Notes under the pieces: generated by a model
Database searches by the model: none
What the model was told of the DNA's origin: nothing
Seen by the model: the letters and a program-made list of their open reading frames with translations, nothing else
Assembly: GCA_003650625.1 (NCBI GenBank)
Contig: QMQW01000014.1
Coordinates: 1 to 8,425, forward strand
Direction of reading: 5' to 3'
Source: Thermoproteota archaeon
GTDB taxonomy: Archaea; Thermoproteota; Methanomethylicia; Culexarchaeales; Culexmicrobiaceae
Length of the DNA stretch: 8,425 nt
Position numbers and translations under genes: made by a program
Shown here: piece after piece, positions 1 to 5,943 of the stretch
How positions within the stretch are numbered: the first letter of the stretch is position 1
Layout: each line of letters begins with the position of its first letter

Positions 1-99
1 AAGCGGTGCTGTTGTGTGGAGCGCAGATTATATGCCTTTTGGAGAGGCGGAGGTTACGGTTGGTGGCATGGAAAATAATATCAGGTTCCCGGGCCAATA
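1..99 (+). repeat. RHS core direct repeat (partner 8308-8406)
   Basis: The first 99 bases are identical to 8308-8406, then the two diverge sharply within the GQYYDxETG codons. Bases 81-123 are in turn identical to 6423-6465 of the third core. The shifting pattern of identity indicates gene conversion or recombination between cores. Confidence 0.92.
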
Positions 100-793
100 C
101 TATGATCAGGAGACGGGGCTGCACTATAATTATTACCGCTACTACGACGCAGGAATTGGGAGGTATCTGAGTTCAGATGTTCTAAATATATCTCAGATTA
201 AAATTGCCAAACAATCGGTCCTGACCAACCTTCTTCAACAATCCGTCGGTCCTTTGAATGTGGATCACCTGCATAGCTACTTGGTAGCAACACTTTTCCA
301 TGAACATGCGTTGATGACAAGCCAACTACTTAATCCTTTTTCGTATGCACTATGCCATCCAATTATCGTTGGAGACCCCTTTGGGCTGTGGGGAATTCTC
401 ATTGGGGGTTCGTCAATGGGCATTGACCTTTCGACAACAATCTATGATTCGAACCGTGGATGGTTTCCAAGCAAGGAGCCTGATATAGGCGTGTCAACAA
501 CGCTAGTAGGAGCTGGTTTACAACTAACGTTCGACACACCAATTGCCTCCAGCAATCCACCTAGCAAAGACTTGAATGTCAGTCTTGGATTGCTTAGCAA
601 GTACACAGGTGTGACCTACAACACGGATTTGAGCCGAGGAAGCATAAATCTTGGTCTCGGTCTCGGATCGCCAGTCACTTTTGGGAGTTCGATTGGGAAC
701 TTTACGGAGGGATTGGGCAAAGCCTTGGAGAGGCTGGGTGGTTGGGTGCTCAGTCATTCGAGCAGACCAGTTAGTTCAAAATGTAGTAAGTAA
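1..793 (+). CDS. RHS-family toxin C-terminus, tip 1 (partial, 5' end outside window)
   Basis: This is the end of an RHS/YD-repeat protein, open in frame from base 2, so the true start lies upstream. GTG at 14 is only an internal codon. The core shows SADYMPFGEAEV, then FRFPGQYYDQETGLHYNYYRYY and GIGRYLSSD. A linker of about 70 residues follows (QIKIAKQSVLTNLLQQ...HPIIVG), then the hinge DPFGL encoded at 374-388, then a tip of about 135 residues. RHS cores are known to form a shell around a C-terminal toxin. The tip is Gly/Ser-rich with alternating hydrophobic stretches (VSTTLVGAGLQLTFDT, LNVSLGLLS, INLGLGLGSPVTFG), which suggests beta structure. I see no nuclease, deaminase or protease motif and cannot name the activity. 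A small membrane-protein gene starts 20 bp downstream and is the likely immunity partner. The RHS assignment is firm; the toxin role is inferred. Confidence 0.88.
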   Translation, partial: SGAVVWSADYMPFGEAEVTVGGMENNIRFPGQYYDQETGLHYNYYRYYDAGIGRYLSSDVLNISQIKIAKQSVLTNLLQQSVGPLNVDHLHSYLVATLFHEHALMTSQLLNPFSYALCHPIIVGDPFGLWGILIGGSSMGIDLSTTIYDSNRGWFPSKEPDIGVSTTLVGAGLQLTFDTPIASSNPPSKDLNVSLGLLSKYTGVTYNTDLSRGSINLGLGLGSPVTFGSSIGNFTEGLGKALERLGGWVLSHSSRPVSSKCSK

Positions 794-812
794 GTAGGGA
801 GGGAATTGGCAA

Positions 813-1022
813 TTGGTTGAGATATCAAGGTGGGCAGCCTTGTTCTTTTGGGTTGCAGGAGGTTGCTGCTTATCGCTTATCGCTATCAGGAACAGCGTTT
901 GGTATGGACCACGTCGATCTTTGAACTCCCCCCTTAGACCTCTTGACAAAAAACTGGCGAAGAGCGCAGGTGTTCTTTTTCTCATAGGACTGCTTTTGTT
1001 CATCGTGGGTGCACTAGTGTGA
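813..1022 (+). CDS. Small two-TM membrane protein, candidate immunity protein for tip 1
   Basis: The 69-residue product has two hydrophobic segments, about residues 7-25 (WAALFFWVAGGCCLSLIAI) and 51-69 (SAGVLFLIGLLLFIVGALV). A basic, proline-containing loop separates them (RRSLNSPLRPLDKKLAK). The start is TTG at 813, because GGGAGGG (797-803) sits about 9 bases upstream and no ATG is available in this frame. It lies 20 bp behind the tip-1 stop on the same strand, the usual place for an immunity gene of a polymorphic toxin, and no promoter is visible between them. I do not recognise a family. The immunity role rests on position and on the parallel with the other two cassettes. Confidence 0.6.
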   Translation: MVEISRWAALFFWVAGGCCLSLIAIRNSVWYGPRRSLNSPLRPLDKKLAKSAGVLFLIGLLLFIVGALV

Positions 1023-1153
1023 ATCGACATGTGCTGAGCCTTGCCAGCTGAAATGTGAGAGGACACAGACGGTTATATCGTAGATATTGAGATTTCCTTT
1101 TGATTGTCTTCTTGCTTTTCTAAGGGCGGGTGGCCGGGGGCTTGGGCATCTGG

Positions 1154-1659
1154 CTGTTTGATAATCAATCAGTGTTATGTAAGAGGTTGCAAAAGTCGTG
1201 ATCAGGGGGCTGTCTTTTGAATGATATATGAAGATTCCCCGATTTCTTGACCCTGATTCTGTATTCCCCTCTATTTCGCTTCTTGTATTTTTCTTAGAGT
1301 GCCTATTTTGGGGTCAAACAAGCCTCTTTTGAGAGCTAATTTGACATAGTTTCAAAATCTTACTGAGGTCAGGCCCGAAAAAAGAGGGGCACCTGTTACA
1401 TTGAACTCCCAGAAGCCTATGATGTTGCAGATATTGATGTGTCCACGGTGGTCCTGGAAGGATCGGTTTATGCAGAACTCCGTCCAACTAAAGTGGCTGA
1501 CCATGATGCTGACGGCATCGCAGAGCTGATGGTCAAGTTTGATCACAGCCAGGTTGCTGATCTTTTGGAACCAGCAGATGAAGTGAGCATTACAGTAGAC
1601 GGGGAGGTTGGAGGTATCCTGTTTAGCGGTACAGACACCATCAGGGTGATTGATAAGGG
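1154..1659 (+). repeat. Long direct repeat, copy A (partner 7681-8187)
   Basis: About 506 bp match 7681-8187 with few differences. One is a single-base length change in an A-run (6 here, 7 there). The left part (1154-1385) is noncoding and nearly identical between copies. The right part (1388-1659) encodes a truncated extracellular domain and has scattered substitutions, clustered around 1585-1615. Both copies start roughly 90-130 bp after a candidate immunity gene, so the repeat marks a cassette boundary. The noncoding 232 bp shows no clear promoter or gene. Confidence 0.9.
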
Positions 1660-1690
1660 AGACTATAGGACTATTGGGGACGGGTATTGA
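1388..1690 (+). pseudogene. Truncated 'CYIELPE...TDTIRVIDKG' domain fragment of an RHS protein
   Basis: The open frame reads TCYIELPEAYDVADIDVSTV and continues to FSGTDTIRVIDKG, then runs into a palindromic repeat and stops (DYRTIGDGY). It matches residues 33-122 of the complete copy encoded at 4759-5889. It lacks the start of that domain (TATIDIDPDTLNLNSKG), and the RHS core that should follow is missing because the REP-like element begins directly after IRVIDKG. A GTG at 1439 could be called as a start, but there is no ribosome binding site and it falls inside the domain. This is best read as a remnant of a displaced RHS cassette. Confidence 0.8.
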
Positions 1691-1741
1691 TATATTGATA
1701 AAGGACAGGATATCAATATATCAATACCCGTCCCCAATCAC
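1659..1741. repeat. Palindromic REP/MITE-like element, copy 1
   Basis: A perfect 25-bp inverted repeat (arms 1676-1700 and 1711-1735) surrounds the loop AAGGACAGGA. The arm begins GGGGACGGGTATTGATATAT. Flanks GAGACTATAG on the left and CAATCAC on the right are shared with copy 2 at 4345-4420. Here the left flank carries an 8-bp tandem duplication (GACTATAG then GACTATTG). GGGGAC-type palindromes of this kind are often dispersed by REP-associated transposases (RAYT), but no such gene is in the window. It also lies 20-odd bases beyond the 3' end of the minus-strand gene 1762-2352, so it may act as a hairpin end for that transcript. Confidence 0.85.
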
Positions 1742-1761
1742 CGCTCACCCTACAGGCTATA

Positions 1762-2352
1762 TCAAATGTTGAGTCCTGCCCTCTTTTGCTTTGGCTTCCA
1801 TTCAAGCACGCCTTTTTTCCCGGGATTCGCGGCACGATCCTTGTTGCGCCATTCGAACACGACCCTCACGGGAATATCCAGTTTTCGAGCCAAATGTAAA
1901 GTATTTCTCCATGCGGCATTTGCATCTACATTTTGAATAGAGATGTCGATGTCAGGGAAGTAGTGAAAGCCGGAGTCAGTCCGCCGCCCCCTAGCAATAT
2001 TGGAAATGCTGACTCCGCATAACTCCTCAACTGATCCCGTCTTCGCCCCTGCGAACCTGTGCGCAACATAAACCAGCTTATTCCAATTCGATACAGCGGT
2101 ATCACCAAACCGGGCCTCAATCACTCTTGTATGATGTAAATCTATAGGGTTGTCTGGATCAAGCTGCAATAGGTTATTAGGCACTCCGGTTGGTGTGTGT
2201 GCGTGGGTTGACGAAGACGCCTGGGTGCCAGTGTGGGCCTCATAAAAGTCCAGAAGTCTTCCAATGACGCTCGCCGGAGTATCTACAAAAGGCTTTGCAA
2301 GTGCTTGTAATCTAATGAATATGGGCTCTGGTATTCGGATTACTGTGCTCAT
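1762..2352 (-). CDS. RHH/SeqA-N-like DNA-binding protein with unknown C-terminal domain
   Basis: The product has 196 residues. The N-terminus (about 1-39: MSTVIRIPEPIFIRLQALAK, then PFVDTPASVIGRLLDFYE) has the strand-helix-helix pattern of ribbon-helix-helix dimers and resembles the SeqA N-terminal motif. A Ser/Thr/His linker (about 40-57) leads to a C-terminal domain (about 65-190) with NWNKLVYVAHRFAG, GFHYFPDIDISIQNVDANAA, VRVVFEWRN and GKKGVLEWKP. I cannot assign that domain to a family. ATG at 2352 is chosen because GGAGGG (2357-2362) lies 4 bases upstream and a good promoter precedes it. A perfect palindrome over the -10 suggests autorepression. It is the last gene of the minus-strand island but has its own promoter. 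It could be a regulator, a restriction-associated protein or an antitoxin-like repressor. Confidence 0.8.
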   Translation of the reverse strand: MSTVIRIPEPIFIRLQALAKPFVDTPASVIGRLLDFYEAHTGTQASSSTHAHTPTGVPNNLLQLDPDNPIDLHHTRVIEARFGDTAVSNWNKLVYVAHRFAGAKTGSVEELCGVSISNIARGRRTDSGFHYFPDIDISIQNVDANAAWRNTLHLARKLDIPVRVVFEWRNKDRAANPGKKGVLEWKPKQKRAGLNI

Positions 2353-2377
2353 TTTTCCCTCCTCGTCAAATTGTGCT

Positions 2378-2396
2378 GATGTTACAATGTAACATC
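2378..2396. promoter_or_regulatory. Perfect 19-bp palindromic operator
   Basis: GATGTTACAATGTAACATC is a perfect inverted repeat: two 9-bp arms around one central base. It covers the -10 box of the promoter for the 196-residue RHH-like protein, starting 26 bases before its start codon. RHH repressors typically bind such short palindromes in their own promoters, so autoregulation is the natural inference. Confidence 0.75.
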
Positions 2397-2413
2397 TATA
2401 AGGAGGTTGTCAA
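2386..2413 (-). promoter_or_regulatory. Sigma70-type promoter for the 196-residue RHH-like gene
   Basis: On the minus strand there is a consensus -35 TTGACA (2408-2413), a 16-bp spacer and a -10 TACATT (2386-2391). The -10 is followed 33 bases later by the ATG at 2352. The -10 lies inside the palindrome 2378-2396, so a bound repressor would block RNA polymerase. Confidence 0.7.
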
Positions 2414-2641
2414 GAAAAAAACCAAGCGATTTGACATCCAAAAAGCTGGATGGGTGTTTTCAGGGGTGGGACCGCAGAATTGAGGTGGAGTCCGACCGTT
2501 CTATCCTCCTGTTCTCAAGAGTTTTTTTTCAAATGTGCTTGTGCAAATCAGTAGAGTGGCTTCGAATGTGCTTTTTGTCATACGATGGTCTTTCTTTGAA
2601 CGCCCTCCAATGATGAGGTTATTACTATATCCCAGTTGTTT

Positions 2642-2995
2642 CTACAGCTGAGTCTCTAATAATTGTCGGGCCTTCCTTAGCTTGTCCGGTGGTAACTGTC
2701 TTAGTTTTTGTATTAGTTGGCGATACGTATATTTTTTGACCCGCTCTTTTTTCCTTATTTCAGCATCTTCTTGCCTGTTTCGTTCATATTCTTGATATTG
2801 GTGTATCTGAAAATCTGTCACTAGGCCTCTCGATAGAGTGAAACACTGCTCTTGCTCGATTGGTTCGTCAAAAAGGTGAAGCTCAAGAGCTTTTGTCTTG
2901 CCTAACGGGGTAACAAAAAGGCCCTTATCGGAGTTGAGGACCTTATCAATATAGATAAAGTATTTTCCTGAAGCTTTGTTCCTACAAAGGTGCAT
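2642..2995 (-). CDS. Hypothetical protein, third gene of the minus-strand operon
   Basis: The product has 117 residues and I do not recognise its family. The N-terminal half (about 1-60: KYFIYIDKVL, GLFVTPLGKTKALELHLFDE) alternates in a way that suggests a small beta domain. The C-terminal half (about 66-117) is strongly charged and helical (QEYERNRQEDAEIRKKERVK, then LIQKLRQLPPDKLRKARQLL) and could form a coiled coil. The start at 2995 is supported by a strong ribosome binding site (AGGAGGTGGG) a few bases upstream. It lies 50 bp after the DUF4258-like gene on the same strand with no visible promoter between, so it is probably co-transcribed. It may be an accessory or regulatory partner of the module. 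Confidence 0.65.
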   Translation of the reverse strand: MHLCRNKASGKYFIYIDKVLNSDKGLFVTPLGKTKALELHLFDEPIEQEQCFTLSRGLVTDFQIHQYQEYERNRQEDAEIRKKERVKKYTYRQLIQKLRQLPPDKLRKARQLLETQL

Positions 2996-3045
2996 TCATC
3001 CCACCTCCTCTGTGGTCTGTCTGAATGTGTATCGCTTTCTGTCTG

Positions 3046-3300
3046 TTATGTCCTGTGATAAACGGTTACAATCCGGCCATCGGCAGAAATGACCATAGTT
3101 GAGCCCTTTACCTTGTCGAGAAGCTGAAGAATGCGTTTGAACTCTGTTGCTGCCATTGCTGCTTCCCGCGGCCCAAAGGAGAGCTTGGTGGCATTACCCA
3201 CAGCATATTCCGGCCTTCCGAATTCCTCCAAGATTTTCATGGACAATTTTGAAAATCCACGCTGCCGTTGTCTCGCTGCACAATGTTTCGTTGAATTCAT
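3046..3300 (-). CDS. DUF4258-like small protein, possible toxin component
   Basis: The product has 84 residues. The pattern HCAARQRQRGFSKLSMKIL (H6, R10, R14) and the C-terminal DGRIVTVYHRT fit the DUF4258 type: a small basic alpha/beta fold with H...R...RG at the N-terminus and a final VVTVY strand. Such proteins are often found beside DNA-binding antitoxin-like genes and have been considered RelE/HigB-like. ATG at 3300 follows the stop of the upstream gene by 17 bp, and AAAGGAG in that gap is its ribosome binding site. The tight spacing indicates translation from one mRNA with the upstream two-RHH protein. Family membership is moderately sure; toxicity is inference. Confidence 0.7.
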   Translation of the reverse strand: MNSTKHCAARQRQRGFSKLSMKILEEFGRPEYAVGNATKLSFGPREAAMAATEFKRILQLLDKVKGSTMVISADGRIVTVYHRT

Positions 3301-3317
3301 TGTTGTCCCACTCCTTT

Positions 3318-3911
3318 TTAGGTTTGCCCGTCAAACAATTTGTCTTTCACCAAAAAATACAAACCATCAAGCCCAGCATCTATCGTTACAAAGTGATAAG
3401 CTGGATTTTCAGGGTCATCGGTATCGTCGCCTTGTTCTGGAAATGTTTTTTCCAGCCTCCACCGCAATTCATTTGCCTGTTCCATCAAAGTCTCGATGAC
3501 TTTCAAAGCTTCACTCCTGTTCTTGAAAGGTTTGATGTGGGACAGGGATACGAGAGCATCTATAAACCTTACTGTCGTCTCTATTATTGATTCGACTGCT
3601 AAATCATACTTTTTGGCCAATCTCTTAAATCCAGATAGAGTATATTCGTTCACGCCAAAAGTTTTTCGTATCTTAACCGGTGTAGTTTTGTTCGGGAAGG
3701 TGTCTTTAATCAAATCTTTTAGCTGCGGGCCGAGTTCTGAGGCTACAGAGTGAATCATGTGAAATGCTTCTGCATGGGTCTTACATGCCTTCCTTTTTTC
3801 AAGCTTCTCAAGGGCTTCAAGACCTTCTTGACTCATGCTTAAATTGCTTCTCACGAGTTTGCCGGCTGGTAATTGGGGCTTTTTGACAGTTGTTCTTTTT
3901 TGCTTTTTCAT
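3318..3911 (-). CDS. Protein with two RHH-like segments, first gene of a putative TA-like operon
   Basis: The product has 197 residues with a very basic N-terminus (MKKQKRTTVKKPQLPAGK). Two segments share the strand-helix-helix layout: about 20-57 (RSNLSMSQEGLEALEKLEKR, then THAEAFHMIHSV) and about 79-120 (IRKTFGVNEYTLSGFKRLAK, then ESIIETTVRFIDAL). This could be a single-chain tandem RHH DNA-binding unit. The C-terminus (about 126-197) is helical, then acidic (EQGDDTDDPENP), and ends in a hydrophobic strand-like stretch (LDGLYFLVKDKLF). ATG at 3911 has GGAGGG 4 bases upstream. It leads an operon with the DUF4258-like gene 17 bp downstream and the 117-residue gene beyond. As first gene with DNA-binding features it is the likely antitoxin or regulator. 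No named family is recognised with confidence. Confidence 0.72.
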   Translation of the reverse strand: MKKQKRTTVKKPQLPAGKLVRSNLSMSQEGLEALEKLEKRKACKTHAEAFHMIHSVASELGPQLKDLIKDTFPNKTTPVKIRKTFGVNEYTLSGFKRLAKKYDLAVESIIETTVRFIDALVSLSHIKPFKNRSEALKVIETLMEQANELRWRLEKTFPEQGDDTDDPENPAYHFVTIDAGLDGLYFLVKDKLFDGQT

Positions 3912-3969
3912 GGCTCCCTCCTTTTATGTTCTTATGGGTACGGTTACGCTGTGCGTGTTTATTACCAAC

Positions 3970-3998
3970 GCTATAATATTACTTGAACGCCTTGTCAA
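3970..3998 (-). promoter_or_regulatory. Probable promoter of the three-gene minus-strand operon
   Basis: On the minus strand there is a consensus -35 TTGACA (3993-3998), a 17-bp spacer and a weaker -10 TATAGC (3970-3975), about 58 bases before the ATG at 3911. The leader between contains GC-rich repeats (ACGCTGTGCGT near 3951-3961) that might bind a regulator, but no perfect operator is visible. Confidence 0.55.
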
Positions 3999-4344
3999 GA
4001 TTTTTTTTGCTCTTTTGTCAGGATTCTTTACGGATGAAGCATGATTGGAATGATACAGCGACGAACGGAGAGGCTATGCGTAAGATTTCTGAGGGTTAAT
4101 TAACTGATTTTTAAGATATTATGGCATCAAAACTTCCCACAAAAGGGGTCCCTGGGCAAGGTTTGGGGTAATAAGGTCAGGAATCGGCGCAGTGCCATGT
4201 GAATTAAGCTTTAATCTGCAACCTGACCAAGTGCCCGTAGCAAAGGAAAGTAGGAAAGACTGAACAAGCAAGGCCAAACGCTTGTGAATTGCGATACCTT
4301 GCCACTGTACGTAACAAAATAGCAGTTGACTCTTGAGGGGTCAA
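3999..4344. other. Gene-free stretch
   Basis: No convincing gene is seen on either strand. It holds a small perfect hairpin (arms 4330-4336 and 4341-4347, loop GGGG) directly against the REP-like element, and a widely spaced GGTCAGG/CCTGACC pair (near 4179 and 4222). Neither has an assigned function. Confidence 0.5.
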
Positions 4345-4420
4345 GAGACTATAGGGGACGGGTATTGATATATTGATAAAGGACAGGATATCAATATATC
4401 AATACCCGTCCCACAATCAC
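4345..4420. repeat. Palindromic REP/MITE-like element, copy 2
   Basis: A perfect 24-bp inverted repeat (4355-4378 and 4389-4412) surrounds the same 10-base loop AAGGACAGGA as copy 1. It has the same flanks, GAGACTATAG and CAATCAC. It differs from copy 1 by lacking the 8-bp flank duplication and by one or two bases at the right arm end. The two copies are in the same orientation about 2.7 kb apart and bracket the minus-strand island. Confidence 0.85.
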
Positions 4421-4463
4421 ATCATTAACATAAGGTCTGGACCGTATCCTTTACGACCACAAG

Positions 4464-4493
4464 GCAGTTAACGCATTGGGTTAACTGCTTTTT
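4464..4493 (+). terminator. Rho-independent-type terminator
   Basis: A perfect 9-bp stem (GCAGTTAAC at 4464-4472, GTTAACTGC at 4480-4488) has a 7-base loop GCATTGG and is followed by TTTTT, then CC and more T. It points rightwards. No plus-strand gene ends just upstream, so it may insulate the following RHS cassette or be left from a lost gene. Confidence 0.75.
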
Positions 4494-4557
4494 CCTTTTT
4501 TGGGGGGCAAGCGAAGGGCTGTCGTAGGTGGCGCTGGGCCGAAGGGCGCGAAGCAAT

Positions 4558-4684
4558 GCGGCAAGTAGACATAATGTCTGTTATGTCTAGCGGAGTGAGG
4601 GCAGCCCGCCTTTGCCGAGGCTTTGGCGGGCCATGTCATGATAACGCGGCGTTATCAGACATGCCGAGCGGAGCGACTTGCCGC
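4558..4684. repeat. Compound inverted-repeat structure with recombinase-site-like core
   Basis: Outer arms GCGGCAAGT (4558-4566) and ACTTGCCGC (4676-4684) enclose three more palindromes. The first is TAGACATAA-TGTCTG-TTATGTCTA (4566-4589), a perfect 9-6-9 inverted repeat. The second is GCCCGCC (4604-4610) with GGCGGGC (4625-4631). The third is a hairpin of about 15 bp (4632-4663) centred on GATAACGC-G-GCGTTATC. The 9-6-9 layout is like a tyrosine-recombinase core site. The whole could also fold as a multibranched RNA or be a MITE-like element. A 76-codon open frame across it is judged spurious. Confidence 0.6.
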
Positions 4685-4758
4685 GATGAGGTGCGACCGA
4701 AGATCTATAAAGCCGCAGATGTAGAATATTCAATGAATACATCTATCTGGATGGTCGC

Positions 4759-5889
4759 TTGTTGGCCGGGGTTAAAAGTGGTATAGAACTACTGACAGCC
4801 ACCATTGATATTGATCCTGATACATTGAACCTTAACAGTAAAGGGAGATGGATCACCTGCTACATTGAACTACCTGAGGGCTATGATGTCAGAGATATTG
4901 ATTTGAGCACTGTGGTTCTGGAGGGAACAGTTTATGCAGAATCCCGTCCAACTCGTGTGGGTGACCATGATTCTGATGGCATTCTAGACCTGATGGTCAA
5001 GTTTGATCGCAGCCAGGTTGCGGGATTGCTTGAGCCGGCAGAGGAGGTGACCATTACGGTAGAGGGTGAAGTTGGGGATACAAGGTTTAGCGGCACTGAT
5101 ACCATCAGGGTGATTGATAAGGGCAAGAAAGGCAAGGATAAGGATAAAGGGAAAAAAGACAAAAATGGAACATTGCTGGCCTCTCCATCACCCGAAACCA
5201 GCCAGCAGGCATCAGGGTTGTACTACTATCACCTTGATCACCTGGGAACACCACAGATGATGACCGATGAGGATGGCAACGTTGTCTGGGCAGCGGATTA
5301 TAAGCCGTTTGGACAGGCTGACGTAACGGTGAACACCGGTGGAAACAACTTCAGGTTCCCAGGCCAGTACCATGACGAAGAAACTGGCCTACATTACAAT
5401 TACCACAGATACTACCATCCGAACACAGGGAGATATCTATCGCCAGATCCTTCAAACACGAAAACAGGTAATCCTGCGATTCCTTTCCTTCTGTCGCGCG
5501 TTTTTCAAGGAGCCGGACGATTTCACAGCTACTTATATTGTTCGCAGAATCCTCTCTCAAAGACAGATGAATTTGGCCTTGACTATGATATCGTGCCCTC
5601 ACCCGGATTCAAGGCGTGTGTGAAAGCAGTTCAAAATGACATTATGCCTCGGCTTAGGGACAAGTATTCCGAGTACGACCGATGCCTCAAGAAGTGTGAG
5701 CTCATACGCAGACTTAAGTGTATGGAGCCACGCATTAGAGAGTTGCATGTGGCATCATGCAAAGTGGGTTGTTTTTTCTCCTTACAAAAGGATGTAATTC
5801 CGATTAGGTTTGAAAGCTGGTGGCGCGTCCAGAGATGTTGGCTGCTGTACCAGCTTGAAAAACAAAAGCATTATCGCGGTACAGAGTAG
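4759..5889 (+). CDS. Orphan RHS C-terminal cassette with inserted extracellular domain and Cys-rich tip 2
   Basis: The open frame begins at 4711 after a stop. RHS homology is already visible from about 4733 (NEYIYLDGRLLAG), so TTG at 4759 is only a formal start; there is no good ribosome binding site and the N-terminal RHS shell is absent. Layout from residue 1 at 4759: extracellular domain about 12-122 (TATIDIDPDTLNLNSKGRWI to TDTIRVIDKG), a Lys-rich linker 122-137, then RHS core from 154 (LYYYHLDHLGTPQMMTDEDG, ADYKPFG, NFRFPGQYHDEETGLHYNYH, GRYLSPDP). The hinge is DEFGL at 270-274. The tip (275-376) is helical, charged and Cys-rich: Cys 287, 309, 313, 321, 334, 338, 360, with two CX3C motifs. 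Its activity is unrecognised. The next gene, 54 bp on, encodes a membrane protein. It is probably a silent tip that could be recombined onto a full-length RHS gene. Confidence 0.85.
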   Translation: MLAGVKSGIELLTATIDIDPDTLNLNSKGRWITCYIELPEGYDVRDIDLSTVVLEGTVYAESRPTRVGDHDSDGILDLMVKFDRSQVAGLLEPAEEVTITVEGEVGDTRFSGTDTIRVIDKGKKGKDKDKGKKDKNGTLLASPSPETSQQASGLYYYHLDHLGTPQMMTDEDGNVVWAADYKPFGQADVTVNTGGNNFRFPGQYHDEETGLHYNYHRYYHPNTGRYLSPDPSNTKTGNPAIPFLLSRVFQGAGRFHSYLYCSQNPLSKTDEFGLDYDIVPSPGFKACVKAVQNDIMPRLRDKYSEYDRCLKKCELIRRLKCMEPRIRELHVASCKVGCFFSLQKDVIPIRFESWWRVQRCWLLYQLEKQKHYRGTE

Positions 5890-5943
5890 GGGGTTAGCAG
5901 TTAGCCCTATTTCCGCATTTGTCATCGTTGTGGGGGTCGTGAC

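Noticed and set aside
524..757. Minus-strand open frame opposite tip 1
   Set aside because: It is antisense to a clear RHS tip and has no ribosome binding site or recognisable motif.
776..1066. Minus-strand open frame opposite the 69-residue gene
   Set aside because: The plus-strand frame has two membrane segments and a ribosome binding site in the right position; the minus frame has neither.
1352..1546. Minus-strand open frame in the long repeat
   Set aside because: It is the shadow of the extracellular-domain fragment; its counterpart at 7841-8278 is open only because the plus strand is coding.
1676..1735. CRISPR or phase-variation inverted repeat
   Set aside because: There are only two copies, 2.7 kb apart, in the same orientation and without regular spacing, so neither an array nor an invertible segment is supported.
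2407..2613. Plus-strand frame of 68 codons between two minus-strand genes
   Set aside because: It starts at a TTG inside the -35 region of the minus-strand promoter, lacks a ribosome binding site and has no family-like pattern.
3131..3753. Several plus-strand frames of up to 147 codons
   Set aside because: They lie opposite the tightly spaced minus-strand operon, which has ribosome binding sites and recognisable motifs.
3835..4044. Plus-strand hydrophobic frame of 69 codons
   Set aside because: It runs antisense through the start and promoter of the 197-residue gene; the hydrophobicity reflects the T-rich complement of A-rich Lys codons.
4464..4488. Integron attC site around GTTAAC
   Set aside because: The stem is perfect and followed by a T-tract, as in a terminator, and the RYYYAAC/GTTRRRY pairs with extrahelical bases expected of attC are not seen.
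4556..4786. Plus-strand frame of 76 codons
   Set aside because: It is made of the inverted-repeat structure and then reads the RHS sequence in the wrong frame.
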